NCBI RefSeq assembly: GCF_009735685.1
Contig: NZ_WHPN01000315.1
Coordinates: forward strand, 1-33,110
Origin: Streptomyces lycii
GTDB lineage: Bacteria > Actinomycetota > Actinomycetes > Streptomycetales > Streptomycetaceae
DNA: 33,110 bases
Reading direction: 5' to 3'
Position numbers and translations under genes: made by a program. Each line of letters starts with the position of its first letter. Position 1 is the stretch's first letter. This document shows, in pieces, positions 32,853-33,110 of this stretch. Below the pieces are notes generated by a model. The model did not search any database and was not told where the DNA came from. It saw only the letters and a program-made list of their open reading frames with translations.

Positions 32853-33110
32853 TCTTCGGGTTGCCACAGGGCCGTAACGGTTCTGCGGTGGCCACCTCGC
32901 GCCGCTTCTGCGGCAACCACTTCAGTAGGGCGTCCCTTGATCGGGGAATGATTCCGGCGTGCCCGGAATTGTGTTTCCGGTTGTCCTGGCCGGCTCGATT
33001 ATGAGTCGCCGGGGAAATCCGCTAACGTGGTGGCCGCGCCGGAAGGCGCAGCACAATCCCTCTCCAACCGGGGGCTGGAATTGCGGATCGGCCGGGAATT
33101 CGGGCCGGAA
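32853..33110. other. Right edge: regulatory-looking sequence, no gene seen
   Basis: This stretch is lower in GC than the rest. It contains GGAATGATTCC (32945-32955), CCGGAA-N6-TTCCGG (32963-32980) and a second promoter-like pair TTATGA-N18-TAACGT (32999-33004, 33023-33028). It ends in CCGGAA-rich sequence without a start codon in good context. Serial promoters and CCGGAA/GGCGC words recall the leader regions of Streptomyces rRNA operons; this is a guess from pattern. Confidence 0.4.

Overview
The window is a very GC-rich chromosomal segment whose gene content, codon bias (almost every third position G or C) and gene order point to Streptomyces or a close relative. The clearest marker is a complete sigE-cseA-cseB-cseC envelope-stress operon on the minus strand, close to mutY, disA and radA. 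No rRNA gene, tRNA gene, transposase, prophage gene or CRISPR array is visible.

Layout: (1) 164-5797, minus strand: two paralogous NACHT-type STAND NTPases, probably anti-phage or conflict proteins. One is full length, with an N-terminal helical domain and C-terminal leucine-rich repeats. The other lacks both ends and has its own promoter-like region with a palindrome. (2) 6320-8268, plus strand: a secreted M23 peptidase closed by a strong hairpin, then an AraC regulator next to a VOC/glyoxalase protein. (3) 8439-12647, minus: cseC, cseB, cseA and sigE, with a terminator-like hairpin between sigE and cseA. CseC carries an unusual collagen-like insert inside its ATPase domain. (4) 12847-18606: mutY (minus), a membrane-anchored Gly-rich exported protein (plus), disA and radA (both minus). 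(5) 18847-24920: a one-protein fusion of sigma-like regions, an anti-sigma-like zinc motif, a membrane segment and a BACON domain (plus); a Cys-rich protein (minus) divergent from a Ppx/GppA phosphatase (plus); a sugar phosphate isomerase overlapping a TetR regulator (plus). (6) 25130-32791, all plus: ilvD, a small membrane protein, an ECF41-type sigma factor with a matching autoregulatory promoter, an ABC-2 exporter pair and proC. (7) 32792-33110: promoter-like sequence for a gene beyond the window.

Functional links: SigE/CseABC senses and answers cell-envelope stress, and the M23 hydrolase acts on the same wall. DisA makes c-di-AMP while scanning DNA; RadA is its known partner in Bacillus; MutY repairs oxidised bases. 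ilvD and proC are amino-acid biosynthesis housekeeping genes. The NACHT pair is the likely accessory defence module.

Two themes run through the whole window. First, many genes have no Shine-Dalgarno and instead carry a TAnnnT or CATAAT hexamer 6-7 nt before the start codon, which suggests leaderless transcripts. Second, almost every gap, and several proteins (CseC, CseA N-terminus, TetR, ABC ATPase tails), hold locally expanded GC-rich tandem repeats of 7-53 bp.
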